DNA of 64,000 bases, taken from positions 186,001-250,000 of the forward strand of contig NZ_ATVI01000006.1 of the NCBI RefSeq assembly GCF_000420645.1. The letters are read 5' to 3'. Positions within the stretch are counted from its first letter, which is position 1. Every line of letters starts with the position of its first letter. Made by a program: the position numbers and the translations under genes. A model generated the notes under the pieces. The model was given only the letters and a program-made list of their open reading frames with translations. It was not told where the DNA came from and ran no database searches. Positions 63,760-64,000 of the stretch are shown here, piece by piece. This stretch comes from Nevskia ramosa DSM 11499 (GTDB taxonomy: Bacteria; Pseudomonadota; Gammaproteobacteria; Nevskiales; Nevskiaceae).

Positions 63760-64000
63760 CAGGACTGCGCCGCGGAACGCTCTATATGAGTGCGCGCGAA
63801 GGCCAGAAGATCGTCGTGAATCTCGACATCAGCGGTGTCATGCTTTGTTTTGGTGCGTTTTCCATTTCCGGAAAGCACCAAAACAGGGCACGCACCAGCC
63901 GCGCGGGCCGCTTCCAGATCGGAGCCTGAATCGCCCACGAAGGGCACGCCGTCCAGGCTGACATTCAGGCGCTTGGCGAGGTCCTTCAGCATGCCCGGTG
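63756..64000 (-). CDS. gmhB: D-glycero-beta-D-manno-heptose 1,7-bisphosphate 7-phosphatase, C-terminal part
   Basis: HAD phosphatase of the ADP-heptose pathway for LPS core. Only the last ~81 codons are in the window; the gene continues beyond 64000. Visible: PGMLKDLAKRLNVSLDGVPFVGDSGSDLEAARAAGACPVLVLSGNGKRT, the HAD motif IV with the GmhB-type context. The segment encoding NGKRTKTKHD is AT-rich for this genome and lies inside an 11-bp inverted repeat. Confidence 0.82.
   Translation of the reverse strand, partial: PGMLKDLAKRLNVSLDGVPFVGDSGSDLEAARAAGACPVLVLSGNGKRTKTKHDTADVEIHDDLLAFARTHIERSAAQSC
63846..63885. repeat. 11-bp inverted repeat within gmhB
   Basis: TGTTTTGGTGC (63846-63856) and GCACCAAAACA (63875-63885) with an 18-base spacer, fully inside coding sequence and AT-rich compared with its surroundings. 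It may form a hairpin in the gmhB mRNA near its 3' end. Confidence 0.6.

Overview
The window is 64 kb of GC-rich (roughly two-thirds G+C), densely coded chromosome from a Gram-negative bacterium. Gene content and order fit a gammaproteobacterium: argH next to algZ-algR-hemC and a kdsD-kdsC-lptCAB-rpoN-hpf-ptsN-rapZ run, both arranged much as in Pseudomonas. The short HprK, the mxa-type cluster and the Amt/TorF-porin neighbourhood would suit a Nevskiales/Xanthomonadales-like lineage, but that placement is inference. I see no rRNA, tRNA, CRISPR array, prophage or complete insertion sequence.

Layout. 1-3.8 kb: hemC (cut by the window edge), the LytTR two-component pair algR/algZ, and divergent argH. 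3.9-10.5 kb: a CocE-type lipoprotein hydrolase with an alpha/beta hydrolase, divergent polyamine genes speA/speE, and two DUF4124 proteins. 10.5-19.2 kb: a nitrogen-linked block of glnK-amtB with a second glnK, a Na+/H+ antiporter-like protein, ubiK, comM, two outer-membrane porins and a membrane-anchored cytochrome c. Two good sigma-54 promoters lie here, before glnK-amtB and before the larger porin. 19.5-29.5 kb: KDO synthesis and LPS transport (kdsDC, lptCAB), rpoN, hpf and the nitrogen PTS (ptsN, a short hprK, rapZ, a mannose-type EIIA, ptsH, ptsI). 29.6-31.4 kb: minCDE. 31.6-35.1 kb: ATP-grasp, alpha-E and the proteasome-like protease Anbu. 35.3-41.5 kb: hydrolase, holA, proA, nadD, rsfS, rlmH, a cNMP-rhodanese fusion and a ComEA-like protein. 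41.7-48.1 kb: hisGD, eutBC and a TonB-dependent receptor. 48.3-57.8 kb: a NYN/OST-HTH protein, an unknown secreted protein, murA, ibaG, an ABC exporter, an unknown zinc-ribbon membrane protein and a photolyase. 58.2-63.8 kb: a six-gene moxR-vWA operon matching mxaRSACKL. The window ends in gmhB.

The genes connect functionally. rpoN lies in the same window as two promoters of its own class, next to the nitrogen PTS and P-II/Amt genes. The envelope is well represented (kds, lpt, murA, gmhB, porins, ABC exporter).

The most unusual signal is a set of duplicated gene starts. An ABC permease is preceded by a second copy of its first 20 codons, identical in protein but different at eleven third-codon positions. 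comM is preceded by a decayed copy of its own start. ptsI is preceded by a 13-codon ORF that begins like ptsI and is joined by ATGA overlaps on both sides. These look like scars of partial gene replacement or insertion, or coupling leaders, and deserve comparison across relatives.
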